Of a DNA stretch of 56,203 bases, positions 47,081-55,305 are shown in pieces. Position 1 is the first letter of the stretch; each line of letters opens with the position of its first letter. The notes under the pieces are model-generated. The model did not search any database, was not told where the DNA came from, and saw only the letters and a list, made by a program, of their open reading frames with translations. Made by a program: the position numbers and the translations under genes. This stretch comes from Magnetovibrio blakemorei (GTDB lineage Bacteria > Pseudomonadota > Alphaproteobacteria > Rhodospirillales > Magnetovibrionaceae): NCBI RefSeq assembly GCF_001746755.1, contig NZ_MCGG01000048.1, positions 1 to 56,203 of the forward strand, in the 5' to 3' direction.

Positions 47081-48331
47081 ATGATGTCCATGGATATATA
47101 CCAAATACTTTTGACAGGAGGGAATTCAGAGGTCCGCAAGGATCTAGGCGATGCCTTTTTTGGTGAAGAGGTGGAAGTCAATATTGAGGAAGCTCCCGAT
47201 TTAGATCATGCCCTTGAGGCTTTGGTCAGCGGGCGTCATGAATTGTGCATCGTTTACAGCGATCCCGCTGATCCCGAAAACGCCCTGTCCATCACCATTT
47301 GCGCCCAAAAAGCCGGGCTAACCACCCCGATTATCGTCCTCAACGGGCAAGGTGCGGGCACAAATTTACGTGAATTCATCGTTTCGGGGGCCTTGGCGGC
47401 CTTTCCCTGGGATGTGAGCCAACCCGCCATGTTGTCGGGTATTGTGCGCCTGGCCCTGTCTTTGCGCAAAACCGAGATGAAATTGCGCCGCACCAATGAT
47501 CGTTTGGTGCGCGACCTGATCACGTCGCGTGATTCTCGTGAACGCGCCGAAGAGTTGACCTCTCAGTATGCAGAAACGATGGAAAATTACTACCTGGCCA
47601 AAAATGAGGCGGAACGCGCCAGTCAGGCCAAGACCGAGTTTCTCGCCCACATGAGCCACGAATTGCTGACCCCGCTCAACGCCATCATCGGGTTTTCAGA
47701 TACGATTAAGGAAGAGATTTTTGGCCCCATGGGGCACGCAAAATATGCCGATTACGTGAACGATATCCGCAATTCAGGACAACATCTGCACAGCTTAATC
47801 AAGGATTTGCTCGACATTTCCACCATTGAAGCCAAAAAAATGGAGCTGCACGAGAGCAACCTTGAAGTCGGCGAACTTTTGGATATGTGCTCACGCACGG
47901 TTCAACACAATGCAAAGCTTGGGCAGGTCAACCTCACCCTCAACATTGCCGACAACTTACCCAAGTTGTGGGCCGACGAGCGGCGCATGAAGCAAATTCT
48001 CATCAATTTGCTGGCCAATGCCGTGAAATTCACGCCCCCCGGCGGCACCATAAGCCTGGCAGCCTCACTTTCCGGTCAGGATGACGACGGTCACATTTTT
48101 TGTGTAAAAGACAGCGGAATTGGTATGAACGAAGATGATCTTGTGAAGGCCATGGAACAGTTCGGCCAAGTCAGACGCGGTCTGGAAAGCCCCCATGAAG
48201 GGACCGGGTTAGGCTTGCCACTCAGCAAGTCGCTCGCCGAACTTCATGGTGGCCGACTGCAAATCGAGAGCACCAAAAATATCGGCACCCAAGTAACGGT
48301 CACCCTACCGCGATCCCGCATTGTTGCGTAA
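47081..48331 (+). CDS. sensor histidine kinase with degenerate N-terminal receiver
   Basis: 416 residues; ATGs at 47081, 47084 and 47090 are all possible and none has a clear ribosome site. Residues 1-125 fold like a receiver, but the phospho-Asp position reads IVYSDP, and the conserved Lys-Pro is replaced around FPWDV. It is probably a pseudo-receiver. A coiled coil (130-190) leads to HisKA with an unusual H-box HELLTPLN and a complete HATPase domain (NLLANAVKFTPPGG, DSGIGM, FGQVRRG, HEGTGLGLPL). It is cytoplasmic, with no partner regulator nearby. The kinase core resembles the one broken at 11821-13877. Confidence 0.85.
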   Translation: MMSMDIYQILLTGGNSEVRKDLGDAFFGEEVEVNIEEAPDLDHALEALVSGRHELCIVYSDPADPENALSITICAQKAGLTTPIIVLNGQGAGTNLREFIVSGALAAFPWDVSQPAMLSGIVRLALSLRKTEMKLRRTNDRLVRDLITSRDSRERAEELTSQYAETMENYYLAKNEAERASQAKTEFLAHMSHELLTPLNAIIGFSDTIKEEIFGPMGHAKYADYVNDIRNSGQHLHSLIKDLLDISTIEAKKMELHESNLEVGELLDMCSRTVQHNAKLGQVNLTLNIADNLPKLWADERRMKQILINLLANAVKFTPPGGTISLAASLSGQDDDGHIFCVKDSGIGMNEDDLVKAMEQFGQVRRGLESPHEGTGLGLPLSKSLAELHGGRLQIESTKNIGTQVTVTLPRSRIVA

Positions 48332-48346
48332 ACGAAGCCACTAGGG

Positions 48347-48694
48347 TCAGGACCTATGCAAGGTCCGGGAATCGTCCGGCGTTTCGTCCCGATCGAGCAT
48401 ACCATAATCGCGCACGACGCCCGCCACCCGCAAACGATAATTGGCAAACACCCCGCCCCGGCCTTGGGTTTGGGCGGCGCGGTGTTGTTCTAAATTGCGC
48501 CACTGGGCAATGGCGGCCTCATCACGCCAAAACGACAGCGACAGGATTTTGCCCGGCTCAACAAGACTTTCAAAGCGTTCAATGGATATGAATCCGTCGA
48601 TATCGTCCAACAACGGGCGCAGCTCGGCGGCGATATCGAGATAATCTTGCTTGTGATCTGGATCGGGCCAAACTTCAAAAATGACTGCAATCAT
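48347..48694 (-). CDS. ABM-domain (antibiotic biosynthesis monooxygenase-like) protein
   Basis: 115 residues with a ferredoxin-like ABM fold: IAVIFEVWP, GFISIERFES, LSLSFWRDEAAIAQW. The family ranges from monooxygenases to heme-degrading IsdG types; the residues here do not distinguish. Convergent with the kinase, 15 bases between stops. Confidence 0.8.
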   Translation of the reverse strand: MIAVIFEVWPDPDHKQDYLDIAAELRPLLDDIDGFISIERFESLVEPGKILSLSFWRDEAAIAQWRNLEQHRAAQTQGRGGVFANYRLRVAGVVRDYGMLDRDETPDDSRTLHRS

Positions 48695-48733
48695 GATAAT
48701 TTCTCCCGATATTCCTGATCACCACGCCCCCAA

Positions 48734-49354
48734 TTACCATGCCACCGTCGCCTTGGCGGCATTGAGCTGTTCTGGGGTCAGGGTGTAAATTGCGCTGGGG
48801 GGTTGCCCTTTGAGCACGACGACGGCGTTTAAAGGATCGGTGAGGGTCACCGTGCCCTGAGCCGTGGTGATGGTCAACTCTCCATCGTCAAGCAAGGCCA
48901 TCTCTAACTTTTCAGACGTTTGCTGGCCCCAAAAATCCGTGCCCCGTACACCAATGGTCGCCAACGGCGTGCGAATCGTAAGGGTGCCGCCGGGGACTTT
49001 ATTCACCTGTCCCGACACCAACCGAAACACGCCCTTGGTCAGACGCAACACACCATGGCCCCGCTGAGCGGGTTCATACACCATGTCGTCGATCATAAGA
49101 TCAGAACTCGATCCCATGGACAAATCAGATCCATCTGCAAACACCACGTGAAGGCGCGCATCATCGCCTGTCTGAAGATGATCCAACACCTGCACGCCAC
49201 TGCCCAATTGCAGCGGCTGGATAATATCTTGACGCACCACCATCGTCACCCCGCGCGCGCGCTCAACCGCCCCCACGTCATCGGCCGCCTGAGCGGGTAG
49301 CACAACCGCCGCCCCCACAAGTCCCACCGCCACCAACACTGTTTTCATCATCAT
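48734..49354 (-). CDS. secreted FecR-domain protein
   Basis: 206 residues. Signal peptide (KTVLVAVGLVGAAVVLPAQA), then a FecR-like beta domain: RARGVTMVV, DHLQTGDDARLHVVF, LTIRTPLATIGVRGTDFW. No transmembrane anti-sigma part and no sigma factor or TonB receptor nearby, so it is a stand-alone periplasmic FecR domain of unknown role. Start ATG 49354 has AGGAA at good distance. Confidence 0.85.
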   Translation of the reverse strand: MMMKTVLVAVGLVGAAVVLPAQAADDVGAVERARGVTMVVRQDIIQPLQLGSGVQVLDHLQTGDDARLHVVFADGSDLSMGSSSDLMIDDMVYEPAQRGHGVLRLTKGVFRLVSGQVNKVPGGTLTIRTPLATIGVRGTDFWGQQTSEKLEMALLDDGELTITTAQGTVTLTDPLNAVVVLKGQPPSAIYTLTPEQLNAAKATVAW

Positions 49355-49427
49355 ATTTCCGGTTCCTCGGCCTACAGGGTTGTCCCTATACATTGAGACG
49401 CATAGCAGAGATAACAAGTCGGCACAA

Positions 49428-49459
49428 AAAAAGGCCACACCCGAAGGCGTGGCCTTTTT
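49428..49459. terminator. intrinsic terminator of ndk, bidirectional
   Basis: AAAAAGGCCAC (49428-49438) pairs with GTGGCCTTTTT (49449-49459). It lies 18 bases past the ndk stop on the minus strand, where the left A-run becomes the T-run. Confidence 0.88.
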
Positions 49460-49477
49460 ATGTAAGCGCGGCGAAAA

Positions 49478-49900
49478 TTAGCCGACGATTTCGATCTCCG
49501 AGAAGAAGAACGAAGCTTCGACAGCCGCCGTTTCCGGGGCATCGGAGCCGTGTACAGAGTTGTTCTGCACGTCGATGGCGAAATCCTTGCGGATCGTGCC
49601 AGCGTCGGCATTGGCCGGGTTGGTAGCGCCCATGACTTCGCGATAGGCTGCGATGCCGTTTTCGCCTTCCAAAAGCTGAACAACAACCGGACCGGAAACC
49701 ATGAAATCTACCAGTTCGCCAAAGAACGAACGTTCTTTGTGTACGCCGTAGAAGGCTTCCGCTTGGTCGCGGGTGAGACGGATGCGTTTCTGTGCAATGA
49801 TGCGCAGACCTGCTGCTTCGATATAGGAATTAATCTTACCGGTAAGGTTACGCTCGGTGGCGTCCGGCTTAATGATCGAGAGTGTGCGTTCGACAGCCAT
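49478..49900 (-). CDS. ndk: nucleoside diphosphate kinase
   Basis: 140 residues, standard length. [11 protein letters not shown], the active-site His within [12 protein letters not shown], and [17 protein letters not shown] are all intact. It balances NTP and dNTP pools. ATG 49900 is chosen because it gives the family length; a TTG at 49906 precedes it. Confidence 0.97.
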   Translation of the reverse strand: MAVERTLSIIKPDATERNLTGKINSYIEAAGLRIIAQKRIRLTRDQAEAFYGVHKERSFFGELVDFMVSGPVVVQLLEGENGIAAYREVMGATNPANADAGTIRKDFAIDVQNNSVHGSDAPETAAVEASFFFSEIEIVG

Positions 49901-50095
49901 GCTCAAGAGCCTTTTGCTGTTAAAGGAAATTCTTACCCAACCCCGTTTAGGCTGGTTGGCGGGGTTATAACCGGATCAACAAGCCCTGACAAGAGGTGGA
50001 TTTCACTTTGCCGAGCCCCCCCTGTGAACGACCTGTGCACGAATTGCTCATCTGTTGTGTTTCCAAGCCCATAAACTCCGTGCTAAAAGCCCGCC

Positions 50096-51997
50096 ATGTT
50101 ACATATCAATGATCTCACATACCGCATTGGCGGACGCTTGTTGCTCGACAACGCCACCGTTGCCGTTCCCAAAGGCCATAAGGTCGGCTTGGTCGGGCGC
50201 AACGGTACGGGCAAGTCGACTTTGTTTCACCTGATCACGGGCGACATCCACCCCGATGGCGGCACCATCAACTTGCGCCAAGGCGCCAAGTTGGGCGTGG
50301 TCGCCCAGGAAGCCCCAAGCGGCCCTGTCAGCCTGATCGACACCGTCTTGGCCGCTGATACAGAGCGCTCCCAACTGCTGGCGGAAGCCGAAACTGTCAG
50401 CGACCCCCACCGCATTGGCGAAGTGCACACCCGCCTGGCCGATATCGGCGCGCACTCCGCCCCCGCACGGGCGGCACGAATTCTGTCTGGTTTGGGCTTT
50501 AACGAAGAAGCCCAGCAAAGCCTGTGCAGTGACTTTTCCGGCGGCTGGCGCATGCGCGTGGCTTTGGCGGCGGTGCTGTTCGCCGCCCCTGATCTGTTGC
50601 TGTTGGATGAACCTACCAACCACTTGGACCTGGAAGCCACCTTGTGGCTGGAAAACTACCTGGCCAATTGGCAGGGCACCGTGATGATCATTTCCCATGA
50701 CCGCACACTGCTCAACACCGCCGTGGACGAAATTTTGCATTTGGAAGAGCAAAAGCTCACCCGTTACACTGGCAATTACGACTTTTTCGAAAGAGCCAGA
50801 CGCGAACGGCTCACCCAGCTGGCGCAAAACCGCACCAAACAATTGGCCGAACAGCGCCATATTCAGTCCTTCGTCGATCGCTTTCGCGCCAAAGCCTCCA
50901 AGGCCCGACAAGCGCAGAGCCGCCTCAAGATGTTGGAGCGCATGGAGCCCATCGCCACGGTGATCGAAGACAAAACAACCACCTTCACGTTCCCCAACCC
51001 GGCCCCCCTGTCGCCGCCCTTGCTGGCCATGGATGAAGTCGTCTTGGGCTACGAACCCGGCAAAGCGATCATCAAAGACTTGAATTTGCGCATCGACATG
51101 GATGACCGCATCGCCCTGCTGGGGGCCAACGGCAACGGCAAATCGACCATGATGAAGATGTTGGCGGGCCGCCTCAAACCGCAGCACGGCAAGGTCACCA
51201 AATCGAAAAAATTACACGTGGGCTACTTTGCCCAACACCAAGCCGAAGAATTGCCTTTGGAAGAAACCGCCTACGAATTCATGCAAGATCAGATGAAAGG
51301 CGTCATCGAGCCCAAAGTGCGCGCCCAATTGGGCAAATTCGGCTTCAACAAAGACAAAGCCGACACGCCCATCAAAAATCTGTCGGGGGGCGAAAAAGCC
51401 CGCCTGTTGTTCGCCAACATGAGCCGCACGGCCCCACACATCATGCTGTTGGACGAACCCACCAACCACTTGGACGTGGATGCCCGCGAAGCCTTGGTCA
51501 CCGCCTTGAACATGTATGAGGGCGCCGTGGTTTTGGTCAGCCACGATCCCCATTTGGTGGAGCTGGTTTGCGACAGTTTATGGCTTGTCGATGGCGGAAA
51601 GTGCGTCCCCTACGATGGCGATTTGGACGATTACAAACGCTTTTTGATGGACACCCGACGCGGACGCAGAGAAGCCGCAAGCGAGGAGCAAAGCGCCACA
51701 GCCGCACCGCGCTTGGACAAAAAAGCCGAGCGCAAGGCCCGCGCCGACGCCCGCGCGGCCAGCAACGACGTCCGCAAAGCCGTGCAAGACGCCGAAAAAC
51801 AAGTCAATCGACTGACCAAAGACAAAGAAATCATAGAAAAAAAACTGGCTGATCCTGGACTGTATTCCGGTCCCAAAGAAGACCTGACCCGCCTGCAAAT
51901 GGAGCTTGGAAAATTAGACAAACGCTTGCAAAGTGCTGAAAACGTTTGGCTTGATGCACAAGCCCGTCTCGAAAAATTGGACCCAACAAGTCTATAA
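50096..51997 (+). CDS. ABC-F family ATPase (Uup-like)
   Basis: 633 residues with two ATPase domains: Walker A GRNGTGKST / GANGNGKST, signatures FSGGWRMR / LSGGEKAR, Walker B LLLLDEPTNHLD / IMLLDEPTNHLD. The linker (about 240-310) is charged. The C-terminal 110 residues form a coiled coil, as in Uup. No membrane domain; acts on ribosomes or DNA. Exact subfamily uncertain. Confidence 0.92.
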   Translation: MLHINDLTYRIGGRLLLDNATVAVPKGHKVGLVGRNGTGKSTLFHLITGDIHPDGGTINLRQGAKLGVVAQEAPSGPVSLIDTVLAADTERSQLLAEAETVSDPHRIGEVHTRLADIGAHSAPARAARILSGLGFNEEAQQSLCSDFSGGWRMRVALAAVLFAAPDLLLLDEPTNHLDLEATLWLENYLANWQGTVMIISHDRTLLNTAVDEILHLEEQKLTRYTGNYDFFERARRERLTQLAQNRTKQLAEQRHIQSFVDRFRAKASKARQAQSRLKMLERMEPIATVIEDKTTTFTFPNPAPLSPPLLAMDEVVLGYEPGKAIIKDLNLRIDMDDRIALLGANGNGKSTMMKMLAGRLKPQHGKVTKSKKLHVGYFAQHQAEELPLEETAYEFMQDQMKGVIEPKVRAQLGKFGFNKDKADTPIKNLSGGEKARLLFANMSRTAPHIMLLDEPTNHLDVDAREALVTALNMYEGAVVLVSHDPHLVELVCDSLWLVDGGKCVPYDGDLDDYKRFLMDTRRGRREAASEEQSATAAPRLDKKAERKARADARAASNDVRKAVQDAEKQVNRLTKDKEIIEKKLADPGLYSGPKEDLTRLQMELGKLDKRLQSAENVWLDAQARLEKLDPTSL

Positions 51998-52327
51998 CGG
52001 GATTGTTTTTTTTCGATTGTTGCTTCACAAAAACGATTTATGATTTGTCACATTTATTATTGCACACCCATACAAATACGCTACAACATACGAACATATG
52101 CTTCTTAAGAAAGAGCCGTGGGCGTGAGTAACTCTTTCTTCATCCTACCCAGATGATAATACTTATGATCACTCACGTCGATTCGCTGTCTCTTGGCTCG
52201 AATGCTATGGGATCATTGCGTAAATCGGTTGGAGTCTGACATTCAGCACTCCATATGTTAAAATCAAGGCGTGCACGTTTGCAGACTTGAAAAAGCACAG
52301 TCGCAAGACCAGACAATGGAGGTGGCC
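51998..52327. other. intergenic stretch after the ABC-F gene
   Basis: 330 bases, AT-rich. A T-run at 52006-52014 follows the stop without a stem. A 9-bp stem AAGAAAGAG (52107-52115) with CTCTTTCTT (52132-52140) has a 16-base loop. No gene supported. ATG 52328 downstream has GGAGG inside this stretch at 52318-52322. Confidence 0.4.
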
Positions 52328-52810
52328 ATGGCGGAAGCTTATTTAGAGCTGCTTAAGGCCTTTAACTTTACAGAAATGCAGGCGTGGATCGCGGTTATCA
52401 GCGCGTTCTTGTTCACCAGCAATCTCTTGGGGGGCATTTTAAGCGCCCTGTTTTTTGCCAATTCAAGCCAATTGCAGCCCCGCCCCCTGAAAGAGCGGAT
52501 TTCATTTCGCTTGTTCCTTTTTAGCGAAATCATCTTGTGGGTGTTTGTTTTCTTCTACCATGTGTTCATGATTGAAGAGATCATTTTGGCTCACTTGGTG
52601 TATTGGATTTCGGCCACGATGATGCTGCCGCTGTTGGCGATCATCGGCAGCCAAGTCATGTACGTGGTGTTTAGCGGCCGCATGAAGGCCAAGGAAGCCG
52701 AATTGAAGCGTCGTCAAAGCGCCGTACGTGAGCAGCGTCGCAAAGCCATGGAGGATGCCCCGGCGGAGCACCCAGCCCCCAAGCATCCTATGCCCAAGCA
52801 CGGCCACTAA
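52328..52810 (+). CDS. small integral membrane protein with His/Pro-rich tail
   Basis: 160 residues from ATG 52328 (GGAGG five bases upstream). Three membrane helices: AWIAVISAFLFTSNLLGGIL, LFLFSEIILWVFVFFYHVF and a third around LPLLAIIGSQVMYVVF. A basic cytoplasmic helix (KAKEAELKRRQSAVREQRR) and a tail EHPAPKHPMPKHGH that could bind metal follow. Family not recognised. Confidence 0.7.
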   Translation: MAEAYLELLKAFNFTEMQAWIAVISAFLFTSNLLGGILSALFFANSSQLQPRPLKERISFRLFLFSEIILWVFVFFYHVFMIEEIILAHLVYWISATMMLPLLAIIGSQVMYVVFSGRMKAKEAELKRRQSAVREQRRKAMEDAPAEHPAPKHPMPKHGH

Positions 52811-52827
52811 TCGACCTGATAAAAATG

Positions 52828-52880
52828 GACCAGACACAAAAATAGCGGCATTTCAGATGCCGCTATTTTTGTGTCTGGTC
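52828..52880. terminator. exceptionally long perfect bidirectional hairpin terminator
   Basis: 24-bp perfect arms (52828-52851 and 52857-52880) with a TTCAG loop. Arms contain A5 and T5 runs. Lies between the stops of two convergent genes. Confidence 0.8.
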
Positions 52881-52886
52881 TAAATC

Positions 52887-53339
52887 CTAGGTCTCTTTTT
52901 TCTGCCACCCACCCCGTTCGGTTTGCTGCCAATAGGTCAAGGCATGACCCGCGGCCTTAAAGGTTTTCCAGCGTTGCCGTGCGTTTTGTACGCTATCGTC
53001 ACGGGTGCCGTCAAACAGCTCAAAACAGCGTTCAAAGCCGTCCACCTGTTCGGGGGCAGCGCCATCGGTGACAAACAAAAACTCAGCCCCGTTTGGGTTT
53101 TCCTCCGCACACGTCAGCCAGATGGGTTGCTCTTCAGCGTGTCCGTCCTTGGCTGAGCCATGCGCCAACCACGACGCGGGATCATAAGTCCACAGCACCC
53201 CGCCCAAATGCTCCACCCGCGCCTCGGAGATTGTCCTCACCAAAGCCCGTTTGCCCGCTTCAAGCGTCTTTTCCAACAACTTGGGCAAGGCCGCTTCCAG
53301 CGGCGAATGGGTCAGGTGATAAAAGGCAATCTCCGTCAT
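52887..53339 (-). CDS. holC: DNA polymerase III subunit chi
   Basis: 150 residues, family length. Starts EIAFYHLTHSPLEAALPKLLEK, has RALVRTISEARVEHL and LWTYDPASWLAHGSA, and ends with YWQQTERGGWQ. Chi links the clamp loader to SSB. ATG 53339, 8 bases after the pepA stop, so the pepA-holC pair is an operon as in many relatives. Confidence 0.95.
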   Translation of the reverse strand: MTEIAFYHLTHSPLEAALPKLLEKTLEAGKRALVRTISEARVEHLGGVLWTYDPASWLAHGSAKDGHAEEQPIWLTCAEENPNGAEFLFVTDGAAPEQVDGFERCFELFDGTRDDSVQNARQRWKTFKAAGHALTYWQQTERGGWQKKET

Positions 53340-53347
53340 GGTGCGGG

Positions 53348-54847
53348 CTATTTTTCCAGCGTGTTTTTGACCCACCGATCCAACAAGCGGACGCCAAATC
53401 CGGTGCCGCCTTTGGGTGACGTCGGTTTGCCTTCCTTGGACCAGGTCACGCCCGCAATGTCCAAATGCGCCCATTTGATGTCGCCGACAAAACGCTTGAG
53501 GAACTGCGCCGCGGTGATCGAGCCGCCCCAGCGTTCACCAATGTTTTGCATGTCGGCGACCGAGGAGTTGATCATCTTGTCGTACTCCGGCCCCAGCGGC
53601 AAAGACCACACCTTCTCGCCCACATCACGACCCGCCTTAATCAGGTCCCAGGCAAAATCGTCATCGTTGGAAAACAGCCCCGCATAGTGGGTGCCCAACG
53701 CGACCATAATGGCCCCGGTCAAAGTCGCCAAATCGATCATGGTGTGGGGATTGAAACGGTCTTTGGTGTACCAAAGGGCGTCCGCCAAAACCAAGCGGCC
53801 TTCGGCGTCGGTGTTCAGCACTTCGATGGTTTGACCGGACATGGACGTCACGATGTCGCCGGGGCGCTGCGCGCTGCCTGAGGGCATGTTTTCCACCAGG
53901 CCAACCACACCCACGGCATTGACTTTGGCTTTGCGACCCGCCAAAGCCTTCATCAGGCCAATGACCACGCCGGCACCGCCCATGTCCCATTTCATGTCTT
54001 CCATACCCGCCGCTGGCTTAATGGAAATGCCGCCGGAATCAAACGTCACGCCTTTGCCCACAAAGGCCACCGGCTGGTCCGCTTTGGCGCCGCCGCGAAC
54101 GGGCTTTCCGGTATAGTGCATGACCACCAATTTGGGTTCATGAACACTGCCCTGAGCAACGCCGATGAGCGCGCCCATACCCAAACGTTTCATCTGCGCC
54201 AAAGACAGCACTTCAACCTTGATGCCCATTTTGGTGAGGGTTTTGGCTTCATTGGCCAAAGTTTCGGGGTACAGCACGTTGGCCGGCTCGGACACCAAAT
54301 CGCGGGTGAAAAACACCCCGTCGGCAACCTTGTCTTGGGGCGCAAACAGCGCTTGGGCCTTGGCCGAGGTTTTGCAAAACAGCTTTACTTCGGTCAGCTT
54401 CGCGCCCACATGGCCTTTCTTTTTGGTTTTGTATTTGTCAAAGGTGTACGAGCCCAACTTGGCCCCCAGCGCCATCTCGGCAGCGATCTCAGGGGCGGAG
54501 AGCGGGCACCCTTCCACATCATCCACCAACACCTGCGCGGTGGCGGTGTGCGCCTTTAAATTAGAGACGATGCGTCCGCCCAAGGTTTGAAATGCCAAGG
54601 CATCCAAATCTTTGACCTTGCCCAGCCCCACACACACCACACGGTTCAACCGCCCAGCCGGCGTCATCACCGTCAGAGAATGGTTTTTGGAGCCCTTAAA
54701 GGTGCTGGCCTTGATCGCGCGCATCACCGCGCCCCCGGTGGCATCATCAACCGCCTGGGCGCTCTCGGTCAACTTGCGACCTTCAAGGACACCGACAACA
54801 ACGGCTCCGGCTTTGGGAACGGCGGGATTGGCAAACGAGATCTTCAT
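53348..54847 (-). CDS. pepA: leucyl aminopeptidase (cytosol aminopeptidase, M17)
   Basis: 499 residues from ATG 54847, with GGAG upstream; ATG 54859 overlaps that site. The zinc/manganese and catalytic residues lie in VGKGVTFDSGGISIKPAAGMEDMK, and NTDAEGRLVLADAL is the M17 signature. It forms hexamers that release N-terminal amino acids; E. coli PepA also binds DNA, not testable here. Confidence 0.97.
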   Translation of the reverse strand: MKISFANPAVPKAGAVVVGVLEGRKLTESAQAVDDATGGAVMRAIKASTFKGSKNHSLTVMTPAGRLNRVVCVGLGKVKDLDALAFQTLGGRIVSNLKAHTATAQVLVDDVEGCPLSAPEIAAEMALGAKLGSYTFDKYKTKKKGHVGAKLTEVKLFCKTSAKAQALFAPQDKVADGVFFTRDLVSEPANVLYPETLANEAKTLTKMGIKVEVLSLAQMKRLGMGALIGVAQGSVHEPKLVVMHYTGKPVRGGAKADQPVAFVGKGVTFDSGGISIKPAAGMEDMKWDMGGAGVVIGLMKALAGRKAKVNAVGVVGLVENMPSGSAQRPGDIVTSMSGQTIEVLNTDAEGRLVLADALWYTKDRFNPHTMIDLATLTGAIMVALGTHYAGLFSNDDDFAWDLIKAGRDVGEKVWSLPLGPEYDKMINSSVADMQNIGERWGGSITAAQFLKRFVGDIKWAHLDIAGVTWSKEGKPTSPKGGTGFGVRLLDRWVKNTLEK

Positions 54848-55305
54848 GGAATGCTCCATCTACAAAAAAGGGGGAGGGTTACAGTGTCAGATAGGGTTGC
54901 GCGTGGCAAAACACAAGAATGGTTTGCCCCACTCTAACAACCCCGGCGGCAAAGAAAAGTAGATTGTTGAACGCCCTAAGTCCTCAAAAGGGATTTCGAA
55001 AGTGTCTTGTGGTTCTGCGATGATGCCCCCCTGACTGGAAAAAGGCTTATTTGCATCTTAATAGGAATATTATCTTGATTTTTATAACGCCTGCGCGTAT
55101 GGTCATCCTCAAGGTGCCCGTAGGGCCGTCTGCGTTTAGGCGATAACCCAAAACGGATAACACTTTCCCCATTTTTTGTTTTTTAATCGGCGCGCGTCGC
55201 CCGGTTGCGTCGCACGCATGTGATGAGTGCTCTTAAACGAGCATGAGCCCTTGCGTCCAAACGTACCTCATTCAGGTCGCGCGCCCTTCATCGTGGAGAA
55301 ATCCA
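54848..55305. other. long intergenic leader before the last gene
   Basis: 458 bases, no coding frame. An AT-rich block (55040-55085) with TATAAC could be a promoter. Then a folded-looking stretch (CGCCT ... AGGCG about 55087-55142, with GCCC-GTA-GGGC inside), a T-rich stretch (55174-55189), a small hairpin TGCTC-TTAAAC-GAGCA (55229-55244) and finally GGAGAAA before ATG 55306. Confidence 0.4.

Noticed and set aside
46963-47166. Short open frame before the histidine kinase
   Set aside because: Overlaps the kinase start, no ribosome site, no coding character.
55086-55142. Riboswitch in the last leader
   Set aside because: Paired segments are visible but no conserved core of any riboswitch class I know (TPP, cobalamin, glycine, SAM-II, c-di-GMP).
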